DNA of 64,000 bases, from NCBI RefSeq assembly GCF_029836165.1, contig NZ_JAOEBG010000013.1, positions 62,001 through 126,000 on the forward strand, read 5' to 3'. Positions 41,064 through 47,901 of the stretch are shown in pieces; within the stretch, counting starts at the first letter, position 1, and each line of letters opens with the position of its first letter. The position numbers were made by a program, and so were the translations under genes. The notes under the pieces were generated by a model. The model had not been told where the DNA came from, did not search any database, and worked only from the letters and a program-made list of their open reading frames with translations. The DNA comes from Pseudomonas sp. GD04091. GTDB taxonomy: Bacteria > Pseudomonadota > Gammaproteobacteria > Pseudomonadales > Pseudomonadaceae.

Positions 41064-42509
41064 TCAGCGATCTCCCTGCGGGGTCGCTGAGCCACTCAGT
41101 ACACCACTGGCTCCGTCGAAAACCCGCTCCAGGCTGATGCCGGAAGGCCCCATGATCAACGACTGCACGGCGGGGTCATGGTCGCTGTCGCGAACCTTGA
41201 CGATCGACAGCGCGCGATGCAGCTGCGCCTCCAGTTCGGCGAAACGCATCAGCACCAGATTGTCGACGATGCTCGACAGATCCGGCGCGGGCGCGGTGAT
41301 TTCCGCCCCGAAGATGTCACGCATCTCCCACGTCAGCAGGACGGTGACGCCGCGCGCGCGCAACTCACCGGTCAAGGCACGGAAAAAGGCATTCAGCCGC
41401 AGCGGATCCAGCGCCAGGCGGCCGAAGGCTCCCAGGCTGTCGATCACCACACGCCTGGCGCCGGTCGCTTCGACCTGCGCCAGCAAACGGGCACCGACCT
41501 GATCCAGCAGACCTTCGGTGGTCGGCTGCCAGCTCAAATGCGCCGCACCACTGCGCTCGAGCTCCGCCAGGTCGTAGCCCAGGGCCGCAGCCTTCAAACG
41601 CAGGCGCGCCGGCATCTCATAGAAACCGAAATGCAGCCCAGGCGCGGACACGCTCGAAGCGGCCAGAAATGCGATGCCCAATGCGGTCTTGCCCACCCCG
41701 GACGGCCCCATCAACAGGCTCACCGAGGCTTCGGCCAAGCCGCCACCGAGCATCCTGTCCAGATCATCCACACCGGTCGCCACGCGATCGAGCGTTTGCG
41801 AGCCAGGCTGGGTGGGGCGACTGTAGAGCGACTCCAGGCGCGGAAACACCTGTAACCCGGCTTCGCTGATCAGGCATTCGTGGCGCCCGGACAGCGCGCC
41901 GCTGCCGCGCGTCTTGCGCAGTTGAACATGGCGCACGGCGACACTGCCGACCATGTGCTCGCTCAGCTCGATGACGCCATCGACCATGGTGTGTTCCGGG
42001 CTGCCCTCGTCCAGGCGCGCACTGGTCAACAGCAGCACGGTACAACCGGCAAACGCAGCATGCCCTTGCAGCTCGGAGACGAATTTCTTGGTATCGAGGC
42101 TGGTTTCCGCCCGCGAGCGGGCATTGAGCAGCCCATCGACGACCAGCAGGCTGGCTTGTTGTCGGGCGATTTCCTGGCGCAACAAGCGCACCACGGCGTC
42201 CAGCCCTTCCTGCTCCAAGGTATCGAAGGCGCTGACGAACTGGATCGAATCCCCGACCTGCGCCGGGTCGAAGAACGCCAGAGTCGACAGGTACTGAAAC
42301 AGCCGCTCGTGGGACTCGCTGAGCAAGGTGGCCACCAGCACTCGCCCGCCATCGCGCACGTGGTTGCAGGCCAGCTGGTTGGCCAGGATGGTCTTGCCGG
42401 ATCCGGGGTGCCCCTGGACGATATAGGACGCGCCCACGACCAACCCGCCCTTGAGCAGCGCGTCGAGCCCTTCGATCCCCGTGGACAGCCGCTTGAGTTG
42501 TTCTACCAT
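41064..42509 (-). CDS. KaiC-like double-domain RecA-type ATPase
   Basis: This 481-residue protein has two KaiC domains in tandem, each with a P-loop: GHPGSGKT at 33-40 and GPSGVGKT at 268-275. The CI half has TLLSESHERL in place of the usual EE pair, and the CII half has HFGFYEMP with Glu. The block DLSSIVDNLVLMRF (410-423) and VRDSDHD align with KaiC's phosphorylation and nucleotide-edge regions, with Ser412-Ser413 in place of KaiC Ser431-Thr432. There is no KaiA or KaiB gene nearby. It sits between a histidine kinase and a lone receiver, so it probably serves signalling rather than a clock. Confidence 0.88.
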   Translation of the reverse strand: MVEQLKRLSTGIEGLDALLKGGLVVGASYIVQGHPGSGKTILANQLACNHVRDGGRVLVATLLSESHERLFQYLSTLAFFDPAQVGDSIQFVSAFDTLEQEGLDAVVRLLRQEIARQQASLLVVDGLLNARSRAETSLDTKKFVSELQGHAAFAGCTVLLLTSARLDEGSPEHTMVDGVIELSEHMVGSVAVRHVQLRKTRGSGALSGRHECLISEAGLQVFPRLESLYSRPTQPGSQTLDRVATGVDDLDRMLGGGLAEASVSLLMGPSGVGKTALGIAFLAASSVSAPGLHFGFYEMPARLRLKAAALGYDLAELERSGAAHLSWQPTTEGLLDQVGARLLAQVEATGARRVVIDSLGAFGRLALDPLRLNAFFRALTGELRARGVTVLLTWEMRDIFGAEITAPAPDLSSIVDNLVLMRFAELEAQLHRALSIVKVRDSDHDPAVQSLIMGPSGISLERVFDGASGVLSGSATPQGDR

Positions 42510-42515
42510 CGCCTT

Positions 42516-43676
42516 CTATCCATCGCTCGAAAGTTGATCCGGGCCCGAGCTCGCGGGCAAGTACAAACTCATGCAGGTACCCACGCCAGGCTGACTGCGC
42601 ACACGGATCGTACCCATGCTCTGCCTGGCGAAGCCATACACCTGGCTGAGCCCAAGGCCAGTACCCTTGCCGAAGGCCTTGGTGGTGAAGAACGGCTCGA
42701 AGATGCGTGGCAAGACCTGTGGATCGATGCCCTGGCCATCGTCATGCACCTCGAAACGCACGTAGTGCCCCTGCAGCCCTTCCACCTCACCAACCAGCTG
42801 GACACAATCGACCAGCAGCCGTATATGCCCAGTACTCTCGATCGCATCGCGGGCGTTGAACATCAGATTGAGCAGCACCATCTGCAGTTGCCCGGCATCC
42901 ACCTCGATCATCGGCAGGTCGGCCTGCACCTGCTGTTCCAGCTCGATGTCGCGTGGCAGGGCGTGCTCCATCAGGGCACGGGTGGACTCGACCACCTGGG
43001 CCGGTGCGATGCGGGTCACACTCAATTGCCGATGGCGGGCGAAGCTGAGCAGTTGCTGGGTCAGCTGCGTGCCCCGCTGGCCCGCATCGAGGATATGCTC
43101 GAGCAGACGCCGGGTGCGCGCCGGGTCCGGGCTGCCAATCGCCAGGCGGGCGGAGCTGAGGATGATGGTCAGCAGGTTGTTGAAATCATGGGCCAGGCCA
43201 CCGGTCAGTTGCCCCAGGGCCTCGAGCTTCTGCGCCTGGAACAGTTGCGCGCGCATGGCATCCATCTGCAGCGCGGATTCGCGGCGGTCGGTGATGTCAC
43301 GGGTGACTTTGGCCAGGCCGATGATCTGCCCCTGTTCGTCGCGAATCACATCCAGCGCCGCCAACGCCCAGAACTGCGTGCCATCCTTGCGTACCCGCCA
43401 CCCCTCATCCTGGGCGACGCCCCGCGCCAGTGCCTGCTGCAGCAGGCGTTCCGGGCGGCCGTCGGCGCGATCGTGATCGGTGAAGAACACCGAGAAATGC
43501 CGGCCGATCACTTCGTCGGCACGGTAGCCCTTGATACGTTCGGCACCCGCGTTCCACGACACCACATGGCCTGAAGGGTCGAGCATGTAGATGGCATAGT
43601 CCACCACCGCCTGGACCAGCTGTTCATAGCGTGCCTCGGTCATCAGCGAATGGGCCGGTCGGTTCACTGAAACCAT
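42516..43676 (-). CDS. PAS-domain sensor histidine kinase
   Basis: This 386-residue kinase has no membrane segment. A PAS domain covers about residues 10-130 (LDPSGHVVSWNAGAERIKGYRADEVIGRHF in parts, then the PAC region GLAKVTRDITDR). The H box is LTGGLAHDFNNLLT. The ATPase blocks are LNLMFNARDAI (N), DDGQGID (G1), FEPFFTTK (F) and GTGLGLSQVYG (G2). No LOV cysteine motif is seen, so it is not a standard blue-light receptor. The ATG at 43676 has GGAG before it. It is the first gene of the triplet with the KaiC-like ATPase and the receiver. Confidence 0.9.
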   Translation of the reverse strand: MVSVNRPAHSLMTEARYEQLVQAVVDYAIYMLDPSGHVVSWNAGAERIKGYRADEVIGRHFSVFFTDHDRADGRPERLLQQALARGVAQDEGWRVRKDGTQFWALAALDVIRDEQGQIIGLAKVTRDITDRRESALQMDAMRAQLFQAQKLEALGQLTGGLAHDFNNLLTIILSSARLAIGSPDPARTRRLLEHILDAGQRGTQLTQQLLSFARHRQLSVTRIAPAQVVESTRALMEHALPRDIELEQQVQADLPMIEVDAGQLQMVLLNLMFNARDAIESTGHIRLLVDCVQLVGEVEGLQGHYVRFEVHDDGQGIDPQVLPRIFEPFFTTKAFGKGTGLGLSQVYGFARQSMGTIRVRSQPGVGTCMSLYLPASSGPDQLSSDG

Positions 43677-43756
43677 GCGCACTCCACAGGGACCGAGAAA
43701 GGACATATTGAGCGTAGTCAAAAGTCCTGCCCGCGCGCGGTGTCAGGCGACGATCG

Positions 43757-44038
43757 TCAGCGGTCGCGCTCCATGATCGACGGCGTGAGCCGCCGAGGCA
43801 TCGCGACCTTCAATAGCCACAGCCCCACCAGCAGAATCAGCGCGCCACCACCCAGGGCCATGTATCGCTGCGGATGTTGCGCGTCGAGCCCCAGCATGAA
43901 CAAATACCCGCCCAGGCTCATGAAACCGACGTAGAGGAAGGCGGCCAACAGGCAGACCTGCACGAACAGCAGCCGCCAGAACAGCTTGGGCCGCACGATT
44001 CGCACGGGAGGGATTTGACCTGAAGGACGCGCAGACAT
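43757..44038 (-). CDS. small membrane protein, two predicted helices
   Basis: This 93-residue protein has a basic N-terminus (MSARPSGQIPPVRIVRPKLF) and two hydrophobic segments at about 21-52 and 60-78. It ends in a basic tail RRLTPSIMERDR. I do not recognise the family. The start at 44038 is chosen because the frame further upstream is arginine- and proline-rich and unlikely to be coding. It stands alone. Confidence 0.65.
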   Translation of the reverse strand: MSARPSGQIPPVRIVRPKLFWRLLFVQVCLLAAFLYVGFMSLGGYLFMLGLDAQHPQRYMALGGGALILLVGLWLLKVAMPRRLTPSIMERDR

Positions 44039-44139
44039 GATGACGTGCCGAGTTGGATCCAAAGTCGCAACAGTGGCGTAATGGCCGCAGCGTGTCAATT
44101 GACCTATAGTGGCCCGCCTCGATCTCACAAGGACGCGAC

Positions 44140-44352
44140 ATGACCCCGAATCTCCGCCTGCAAGGTCTGCAGGGCGACCTGATGCGCACCGCCACCGAAC
44201 TCGAAGCGTTGTCCCAGACCCTGAACGGGCATGCCGTGTTTCTGCGCCACTCGATCCATCAGGCCGACGCCCAGGCCATGGATGAGCATGCGGGGGGATT
44301 GCGTCGGTGCGCCAGTGAGATGCGCGGCATCGCCCGTGGCATCGCACCCTGA
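44140..44352 (+). CDS. hypothetical protein, 70 residues
   Basis: This short protein is mostly helical (LQGLQGDLMRTATELEALSQTLNGHAVFLRHSIHQ in parts) and lacks a signal peptide. AAGGAC lies upstream of the ATG. It shows no recognisable domain. It ends just before the tRNA-Leu promoter. Its codon usage agrees with its neighbours, but coding status is not certain. Confidence 0.55.
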   Translation: MTPNLRLQGLQGDLMRTATELEALSQTLNGHAVFLRHSIHQADAQAMDEHAGGLRRCASEMRGIARGIAP

Positions 44353-44365
44353 ACCCTGCGCCAGG

Positions 44366-44394
44366 TTGACGCTTCTATAACAATGGGTTATAAA
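44366..44394 (+). promoter_or_regulatory. sigma-70 promoter of tRNA-Leu
   Basis: TTGACG (44366-44371) and TATAAA (44389-44394) are separated by 17 bases. A G/C-rich discriminator (GCGCGCC) follows, a hallmark of growth-rate and stringently controlled stable-RNA promoters. The tRNA begins about 51 bases after the -10 box. A TATAAC-N5-GTTATA palindrome overlaps the spacer and the -10 box. Confidence 0.8.
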
Positions 44395-44445
44395 GCGCGC
44401 CTGATCGCCTGCCCCTTCTGTCCATGAAGCCCGGCGGTCAACCGT

Positions 44446-44530
44446 GCGAGTGTGGTGGAATTGGTATACACAGCAGACTTAAAATCTGTCGGCGTGAGCC
44501 TTGCGGGTTCGAGTCCCGCCACTCGCACCA
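44446..44530 (+). tRNA. tRNA-Leu(UAA)
   Basis: Eighty-five bases fold as a class II tRNA: acceptor GCGAGTG pairs with CACTCGC and is followed by the discriminator A and encoded CCA, the anticodon arm CAGAC-TTAAAAT-CTG gives the anticodon TAA, there is a long variable arm, and the T arm contains GGGTTCGAGTCCC. It reads UUA and UUG codons. A promoter lies upstream and a terminator downstream. Confidence 0.95.
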
Positions 44531-44544
44531 CTCTTGTGTCGATG

Positions 44545-44569
44545 AAAGGCGTCCGCGAGGCGCCTTTTT
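44545..44569 (+). terminator. terminator after tRNA-Leu
   Basis: AAAGGCG (44545-44551) and CGCCTTT (44561-44567) form a 7-bp stem with a 9-base loop, followed by TT. It begins 15 bases after the tRNA's CCA end. Confidence 0.8.
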
Positions 44570-44637
44570 CATGCCCGCCGGCAATCCTCCGTGCAGCTGC
44601 TAGAGTGGACACTGTCCATCTCCACCGGAGCGTAGCC

Positions 44638-45051
44638 ATGCGCTATACCCTGCTCGAAGGTCAACGCGACATCATCCTCCTGCTCGCCCGCATCCTGTTG
44701 ATGATCCTGTTCGTGCTCTCTGGCTGGAGCAAGCTCACCGGCTTCGAGGGCACGGTCGGCTACATGACTTCCCTGGGCGCTCCCGCACCCATGCTCGCTG
44801 CCGCCATCGCGGTGATCATGGAACTGGTGGTCGGCATTCTGCTCATCCTGGGTTTCTACACCCGTCCGCTGGCCCTGCTGTTCGCCCTGTTCGTACTGGG
44901 CACCGCCCTGCTGGGCCACCCGTTCTGGAACATGGTCGAGCCAGAACGCAGCGCCAACATGACCCAGTTCCTGAAGAACCTGAGCATCGTCGGCGGGCTG
45001 CTCCTGCTGGCCCTGAGCGGTGCCGGACGCTTCTCCCTCGATCGTCGCTGA
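44638..45051 (+). CDS. DoxX family membrane protein
   Basis: This 137-residue protein has four predicted membrane helices. It begins RYTLLEGQRDIILLLARILLMILFVLSGWSKLTGFEG (in parts), where the R-x6-F-x3-GxxKL-like arrangement marks the DoxX/SURF4-like family. The later block FVLGTALLGHPFWNM is also typical. The family's members are thiol or quinone linked, but the role here is unknown. The ATG at 44638 follows GGAG. Confidence 0.88.
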   Translation: MRYTLLEGQRDIILLLARILLMILFVLSGWSKLTGFEGTVGYMTSLGAPAPMLAAAIAVIMELVVGILLILGFYTRPLALLFALFVLGTALLGHPFWNMVEPERSANMTQFLKNLSIVGGLLLLALSGAGRFSLDRR

Positions 45052-45079
45052 CCCCGACAAAGGCCCGGCGGCCGTGACG

Positions 45080-45265
45080 TCAATCGTCGCAGTCGTCGTG
45101 CCAGGCGGGATGATCGTCATCGTCGAAATCATCCATCGGCGCTTCGTCTTCCTCGAGATCGTCCATGGCGCCGTAGGCATCCGCTTGCGGGTCGAAATCC
45201 TCGTGGAATTCAGGGTCCAGCAGATGGTCGTGTTCAGGTTCGGGCAGATCGTCTTCGTCGTGCAT
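45080..45265 (-). CDS. hyperacidic 61-residue protein
   Basis: This small protein has 29 Asp or Glu among 61 residues and no Lys or Arg. It also has six His and one Cys near the C-terminus (WHDDCDD). GGAG lies 8 bases before the ATG. Such composition could bind divalent metal, mimic DNA, or hold a basic partner; no family is recognised. It is convergent with the DoxX gene. The start is well supported by the ribosome binding site; the function is unknown. Confidence 0.7.
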   Translation of the reverse strand: MHDEDDLPEPEHDHLLDPEFHEDFDPQADAYGAMDDLEEDEAPMDDFDDDDHPAWHDDCDD

Positions 45266-45393
45266 GGCAGGCTCCGGTCGCTACAAGCCCGCCTGTATAG
45301 GCCGATCGGCTCGTAGGGTCAATCTCCAGGAGGGTTAACCTTGGCTTAACCGACACAGGGCACGCTATGCACTCTCCCTTCAAAAACGCGTTT

Positions 45394-45419
45394 GCCCGCC
45401 ACCTTGGCGGGCTTTTTTT
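45394..45419 (+). terminator. strong intrinsic terminator (plus strand)
   Basis: GCCCGCC (45394-45400) and GGCGGGC (45406-45412) form a 7-bp GC stem with a 5-base loop, followed by seven T. It lies 342 bases after the DoxX stop, too far to be its only terminator, and the gene between is on the other strand. Confidence 0.9.
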
Positions 45420-45640
45420 CGTGCCTCCGGCGGCGCCGCTCAAGGAACTACATCTGCATCGGTTCAAGCCCGGAGCAATCACCCCTGTGCCATGGCCAAG
45501 CGCAAGACCGTTGAAAAATTCAGTAACGGATATTCAGACACCACCGTGCGAGCTTCACGAAATTCTGACATTCGTGTAGGCAGACTGACCGGGCTTCGAT
45601 ACGTTCTGTTCAACCCGCCCACGTGGCGGGTTTTCTTTTT
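45420..45640 (+). ncRNA. candidate small RNA ending at the second terminator
   Basis: The segment between the two plus-strand terminators has no convincing frame, and it contains an internal hairpin CACGAA-N9-TTCGTG in its second half. It ends at an intrinsic terminator. I infer a small RNA of up to about 200 bases; the 5' end is not identified. Confidence 0.35.
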
Positions 45641-45642
45641 TC
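45612..45642 (+). terminator. second strong terminator (plus strand)
   Basis: AACCCGCC (45612-45619) and GGCGGGTT (45625-45632) form an 8-bp stem with a 5-base loop, then TTCTTTTTT. It is oriented to stop plus-strand transcripts, although the next gene (rrf2-like) is on the minus strand. Confidence 0.9.
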
Positions 45643-45674
45643 ACCTCGCTGCCAGGGCACCGACCTGACAACAA

Positions 45675-46217
45675 TCACACAGAGCGCACCGGAATATCCC
45701 CACCGCCGCCCTTGCCATCGCGGCGCTCGCTCATCCAGTCGTTGACCTTCTGCCCGAACTCCGCCGGCGCCTTGCGCCCGAACCGCCGCGCCAGATCGAG
45801 GATGGTCTGCTGCGCCAGTGCCTCCTCCATGCGCTTTTGCGCGCCCAGCATCACCGCGTGGATTGCGCAGGTGCCCTCGGTCACCCACCCCGGCGCAGAA
45901 CCCTCGAACACCGCGCAACGTTCGCGAATCTCCCGGCAGTCGAAGATCTTCTTCGGTCCATCGATGGCCGTGACGATATCCAGCACGGTGATTTCGTCGG
46001 AAGGCCGCGCCAGGCGAAAACCACCACGCACGCCCTCGGTGGCCACCACCAGCCCGGCGCGCGCCAGCTTGGTGAATACCTTGGCCAGGTATTCCTGGGG
46101 CACGCCCTGCAGCTCAGCCAGGTCACGCACGCTGGACTCTCGGCCATCACCACGCTCATCGACCAGGAACAGCAGGCAGTGGATGCCGTACTCGACGCCG
46201 GCACTGTAAAGCGACAT
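45675..46217 (-). CDS. Rrf2 family transcriptional regulator
   Basis: This 180-residue regulator has a winged HTH (MSLYSAGVEYGIHCLLFL, DLAELQGVPQEYLAKVFTKLARAGLV) of the Rrf2 type. Three cysteines, Cys94, Cys101 and Cys117 (FDCREIRERC...CAIH), have the spacing of an iron-sulfur cluster or redox site. It may sense NO, oxygen or redox state like NsrR and IscR. It is divergent from an NAD(P)/FAD oxidoreductase gene across 259 bp that hold two palindromes. I chose the start at 46217. Confidence 0.9.
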   Translation of the reverse strand: MSLYSAGVEYGIHCLLFLVDERGDGRESSVRDLAELQGVPQEYLAKVFTKLARAGLVVATEGVRGGFRLARPSDEITVLDIVTAIDGPKKIFDCREIRERCAVFEGSAPGWVTEGTCAIHAVMLGAQKRMEEALAQQTILDLARRFGRKAPAEFGQKVNDWMSERRDGKGGGGDIPVRSV

Positions 46218-46233
46218 GTCAATCTCCGACTTG

Positions 46234-46246
46234 ATTTGTCGCAAAT
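46234..46246. promoter_or_regulatory. short palindrome upstream of the Rrf2 gene
   Basis: ATTTG-TCG-CAAAT is a 13-base inverted repeat just upstream of the Rrf2 start, where an autoregulator would bind. It differs from the 25-base palindrome on the oxidoreductase side. Confidence 0.35.
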
Positions 46247-46393
46247 AGTACGCTCTTCACCACGACCAGGCAAAGGCTTGCGGCGCCATCCGTCGAGTCG
46301 CGATCACCCCTTCAACGCAACAGCCATGCAGGCTCAAGGCGATTCAATCGGCGCGGATCGCCGGCCCAGGCAAAAAAAACACTTGCCGATTTA

Positions 46394-46418
46394 AACTACG
46401 ATCAATACAGTCGTAGTT
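46394..46418. promoter_or_regulatory. candidate Rrf2 operator before the oxidoreductase gene
   Basis: AACTACGA-N9-TCGTAGTT is a perfect 8-bp inverted repeat spanning 25 bases, 58 bases before the oxidoreductase start. Rrf2 proteins bind long dyads of this size, and the ACTACGA arm contains the A/C-rich half-site style of these proteins. It probably controls the oxidoreductase gene. Confidence 0.65.
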
Positions 46419-46476
46419 ATTCGGCAGGCACTCAACGCCTCATCGAAGACTCGTCCCTCACCTTGCGGAGCCCTTC

Positions 46477-47676
46477 ATGACCTCTCACATCCTCATCATC
46501 GGTGCCGGCTTTGCTGGCGTCTGGAGCGCCCTGAGCGCCGCCCGCCTGCTCGACCAGGCCCAGCGTGACGACGTGCGCATCAGCGTGCTGGCGCCACAGC
46601 CGCAGCTGCGCATCCGCCCACGCTTCTACGAAGCCGACGTGCATGGCATGCAGGCGCCAGTGGACGAACTGTTCGAGGTAACCGGCGTGACCTTCATCCA
46701 TGGCAGTGCCGAGACCATCGACAGCGCCGCGCGCCAGGTTGGCTATGTCGATGCCACGGGCCAGCACCAACAGATCGGCTACGACCGCCTGATCCTCGCC
46801 GCTGGCAGCCAGGTCGCACGTCCCGCCGTGCCGGGCCTGGCCGAGCACACCTTCGATGTCGACCAGATGGAGTCGGCCGTGCGCCTGGAGCAGCACCTGG
46901 TCGGCCTCGCGACCCAGCCTGCCTCCCCCGCGCGCAACACCGTGGTGGTCTGCGGTGGCGGGTTCACCGGCATCGAGACCGCCACCGAAATGCCCGCCCG
47001 CCTGCGCGCCATCCTGGGTGAAGGCCAGGCCCGCGTGATCCTGGTCGACCGTGGCCGGAGCATCGGCGCCGCACTGGGCGCCGGTATCACCCCGGCGATC
47101 GTCGCCGCGTCGGAACAGGCGGGCGTGCAGTGGCTGACCGGCACCTCGGTGGTCGCGGTCGATGCCGGTGGCGTGACCCTCGACAACGGTGAATACATCG
47201 CCAGCAAGACCGTGATCTGGACCGTGGGCGTGAAGGCCAGCCCACTGACCGCGCAGGTGGACGGCGAGCGTGACGCCCTGGGCCGCCTGCGGGTCGACGA
47301 CCATCTCAAGGTGATCGGCCAGGCGCATATCTACGCCACTGGCGACGTGGCCTGGGCCGCGGTGGACGAACAGGGTAACCACGCCCTGATGACCTGCCAG
47401 CACGCCATCCCCATGGGTCGCCACTCCGGTAACAACGCCATGGCCGACCTGCTGGGCATCGCACCTGTCGCGTACCGCCAACCCAAGTACGTCACCTGCC
47501 TCGACCTGGGCGACTGGGGCGCGGCGTTCAGCGAGGGCTGGGAGCGTGAACTGAAGCTGCAGGGCCAGGAAGGCAAGAACCTCAAGCGGCAGATCAACTC
47601 GGTATGGATCTACCCGCCGGCCGCCGACCGAGCCCAGGCCCTGGCAGCGGCCGATCCGGCAATCGCCATCGTCTGA
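46477..47676 (+). CDS. FAD-dependent NAD(P)/quinone oxidoreductase (NDH-2-like)
   Basis: This 399-residue flavoprotein has an FAD fingerprint HILIIGAGFAGVWSALSAARLL at the N-terminus and a NADH-binding VVVCGGGFTGIETATEM in the middle. FAD contact is at IYATGDVAWA. It resembles NADH dehydrogenase type II and the pyridine nucleotide-disulfide oxidoreductase family without the disulfide. The N-terminal signal is missing, so it is a peripheral or soluble enzyme. GGAG precedes the ATG. Divergent Rrf2 control suggests it handles redox stress, for example quinones or nitroaromatics. Confidence 0.9.
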   Translation: MTSHILIIGAGFAGVWSALSAARLLDQAQRDDVRISVLAPQPQLRIRPRFYEADVHGMQAPVDELFEVTGVTFIHGSAETIDSAARQVGYVDATGQHQQIGYDRLILAAGSQVARPAVPGLAEHTFDVDQMESAVRLEQHLVGLATQPASPARNTVVVCGGGFTGIETATEMPARLRAILGEGQARVILVDRGRSIGAALGAGITPAIVAASEQAGVQWLTGTSVVAVDAGGVTLDNGEYIASKTVIWTVGVKASPLTAQVDGERDALGRLRVDDHLKVIGQAHIYATGDVAWAAVDEQGNHALMTCQHAIPMGRHSGNNAMADLLGIAPVAYRQPKYVTCLDLGDWGAAFSEGWERELKLQGQEGKNLKRQINSVWIYPPAADRAQALAAADPAIAIV

Positions 47677-47689
47677 GTGACCGATGAAC

Positions 47690-47721
47690 AAAAGGCCCTT
47701 CACGCGAGTGACGGGCCTTTT
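47690..47721. terminator. terminator after the oxidoreductase gene
   Basis: AAAAGGCCC (47690-47698) and GGGCCTTTT (47713-47721) form a perfect 9-bp stem; an inner CAC/GTG pairing extends it. The loop is 14 bases. It ends the oxidoreductase transcript. Confidence 0.88.
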
Positions 47722-47901
47722 CGCGCCTGCCATGGTTTGAACGGCTGGTCAACAATGATGTCATTATGGCATCATCTGAAATAAACAGTATGAATCATGA
47801 GGAAATAACCCCTTCGCGGCGCATCGAGAGCAAGAACAACCGAGCCCGGTCAGACCGCGCTCTTGACGCCTGCCAGCCACTGCACTGTCAAGGAGCGTCC
47901 C

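Larger units (their letters stand above)
45266..45674. other. 409-bp gap without a supported gene
   Basis: The gap holds an inverted repeat GGTTAA-N7-TTAACC (45333-45351), two strong plus-strand terminators (45394 and 45612) and no open frame with good coding evidence. A 58-codon frame at 45492-45668 runs through the second terminator and is not convincing. The terminator spacing suggests one or two short untranslated transcripts. Confidence 0.7.

Noticed and set aside
42516..43676. LOV blue-light photoreceptor in the PAS kinase
   Set aside because: The PAS domain lacks the conserved GxNCRFLQ cysteine motif, so a LOV function is not supported.
45492..45668. A 58-codon plus-strand frame (MAKRKTVEKF...) in the gap before the Rrf2 gene
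   Set aside because: It reads through the strong terminator at 45612, has no ribosome binding site that I can see, and no family match.
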